A stretch of 64,000 bases of DNA, from the NCBI RefSeq assembly GCF_012932565.1, contig NZ_JABBYJ010000001.1:1798001-1862000 (forward strand), written 5' to 3'. The notes under the pieces are model-generated. The model did not search any database. It was not told the DNA's origin and saw only the letters and a program-made list of their open reading frames with translations. A program made the position numbers and the translations under genes. Source of the stretch: Sneathiella limimaris. Lineage in GTDB: Bacteria > Pseudomonadota > Alphaproteobacteria > Sneathiellales > Sneathiellaceae. Shown here in pieces: positions 63,203 to 64,000 of this stretch. Every line of letters begins with the position of its first letter. Position 1 is the first letter of the stretch.

Positions 63203-63985
63203 CTAGAACAGGAAATAACCGCCGTCGATAAGGAAAGTATCGCCTGTATGATAGGAACTGGCACCCGACATAATGTAGACAGCAATGCCGCCAAAGTCTT
63301 CCGGTTGGCCCCAACGGCGGGCCGGAATGCGTGGCTTGACGTTGTCTGCAAACTTGTCCCAGTTAAAGGACGGCTCAGTCATGGCGGTTTCAATCCAGCC
63401 CGGCAGGATTGCGTTTGCGGTGATACCTTTGCTGGCCAGCTCAACGGACAGGGCACGGATCATGGAAATCAGGCCACCTTTGGTCGCGGCGTAATGTTCG
63501 TTGCGGGCAGCACCGGAGACAGCCGCAAGGCTTGCAGTTCCGACAAGGCGTCCACCAGGATCCCCGTTTTCAGCCCGCTCCACCATGTGACGAGCAGCTT
63601 CCTGCATCGTGTAAAATGCACCGTCCAGATTAATGCTGATGATGCGTTGCCATTCATCGTCGGTGATAGACAAAAACGGTTTTCCTTTCGAGGAAACACC
63701 AGCATTCGCAAAGCAGCCGTCAACACGACCAAAATCTTCAAGCGTTTTGGCAAAACTGTCTTTCACAGCTTGTTGGTCACTGACATCACACAGAAGGCTG
63801 CCAACTTTTGTTCCAAAAGTTTTCAGCTCATCAACTGCCGCCGCGTTTTTGTCGGCGTTGGTTCCCCAAATGCAAACATCTCCACCGGCTTCGGCAATGG
63901 CTTTTGCCATCCCCAGTCCAATTCCGCCGTTACCTCCCGTAATGAGCGCGACCTTGCCGGTCAGATCAAATGCTTTATAGGCCAT
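63203..63985 (-). CDS. Short-chain dehydrogenase/reductase
   Basis: Classical SDR oxidoreductase, 260 residues, complete in the window. The cofactor-binding motif is ALITGGNGGIGLGMAKAIAEAGG; Asp/Cys at CDVSD and NAG in FANAGVSS follow. The catalytic Ser lies in VGTASLAAVSG and Tyr-Lys in HYAATKGG. AAGGGAG sits eight bases upstream of the ATG. It could act as the 3-hydroxyacyl-CoA or branched hydroxyacyl dehydrogenase that the neighbouring operon lacks, but it is on the opposite strand, so this is only suggestion. Confidence 0.9.
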   Translation of the reverse strand: MAYKAFDLTGKVALITGGNGGIGLGMAKAIAEAGGDVCIWGTNADKNAAAVDELKTFGTKVGSLLCDVSDQQAVKDSFAKTLEDFGRVDGCFANAGVSSKGKPFLSITDDEWQRIISINLDGAFYTMQEAARHMVERAENGDPGGRLVGTASLAAVSGAARNEHYAATKGGLISMIRALSVELASKGITANAILPGWIETAMTEPSFNWDKFADNVKPRIPARRWGQPEDFGGIAVYIMSGASSYHTGDTFLIDGGYFLF

Positions 63986-64000
63986 TTTTGGCTCCCTTTG

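Overview
The window is one contiguous stretch of an alphaproteobacterial chromosome. Four things support this: gene order in the rpoBC / str / S10-spc-alpha ribosomal block (adk between secY and rpsM; no rpsD, rpmJ or infA in the cluster), the alphaproteobacterial style of RpoB, LeuA and PcaQ, the ATP12 chaperone gene, and CTTGAC-type -35 elements. Base composition looks moderate by eye. Gene content (PccBA, isovaleryl-CoA dehydrogenase, beta-ketoadipate genes, MgtE, an orphan FliN) would suit a marine heterotroph such as Sneathiella or a relative, but that assignment is only inference.

Region 1 (1-27415) is translation and transcription machinery, all on the plus strand: the end of rplL, rpoB, rpoC, a strong terminator, a clear sigma70-type promoter, rpsL-rpsG-fusA-tuf, a terminator, then rpsJ through rplO, a terminator-like hairpin, secY-adk, a second strong promoter, and rpsM-rpsK-rpoA-rplQ ending in a perfect bidirectional terminator. 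I revised several start codons from ribosome-binding sites and family N-termini (rpoB, rpsL, rpsJ, rplC, rpmC, rpmD, rpsK).

Region 2 (27436-42371) is housekeeping: a secreted CigR-like protein with PPG repeats (minus strand); a translationally coupled operon of a Do-type periplasmic protease, rarA, the fluoride channel gene crcB and an RluC-type pseudouridine synthase; leuA preceded by a long leader holding a leucine-rich leader peptide that is too short for routine gene calling; a DMT permease and a glutathione transferase; a HAD phosphatase and ATP12 chaperone; propionyl-CoA carboxylase pccB-pccA with acylphosphatase; convergent lipB; and an orphan FliN-type gene.

Region 3 (42485-53044) starts with tRNA-Leu(GAG) and its terminator, then a PAS-containing chemoreceptor, a LysE exporter, a secreted MsrA, and a complete 4-hydroxybenzoate-to-beta-ketoadipate-enol-lactone-hydrolase module: pcaQ divergent from pcaD-pcaC-pcaH-pcaG-pcaB-pobA. 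A perfect ATAACC-N4-GGTTAT PcaQ box lies in the divergent promoter. The final steps (pcaIJ, pcaF) are not in the window. A PAS-fold protein converges on pobA.

Region 4 (53236-63985) holds a malic enzyme with a phosphotransacetylase-like domain (maeB) next to mgtE, then a LysR regulator divergent from an acyl-CoA catabolic operon: two hotdog thioesterases, isovaleryl-CoA dehydrogenase, thiolase, a second acyl-CoA dehydrogenase and a kappa-GST/HCCA-isomerase-like protein, with a convergent SDR at the end. I saw no mobile element, CRISPR array, phage gene or rRNA. The items best worth following are the leuA leader, whose predicted transcript may start exactly at the leader-peptide AUG, and the uncharacterised acyl-CoA cluster.
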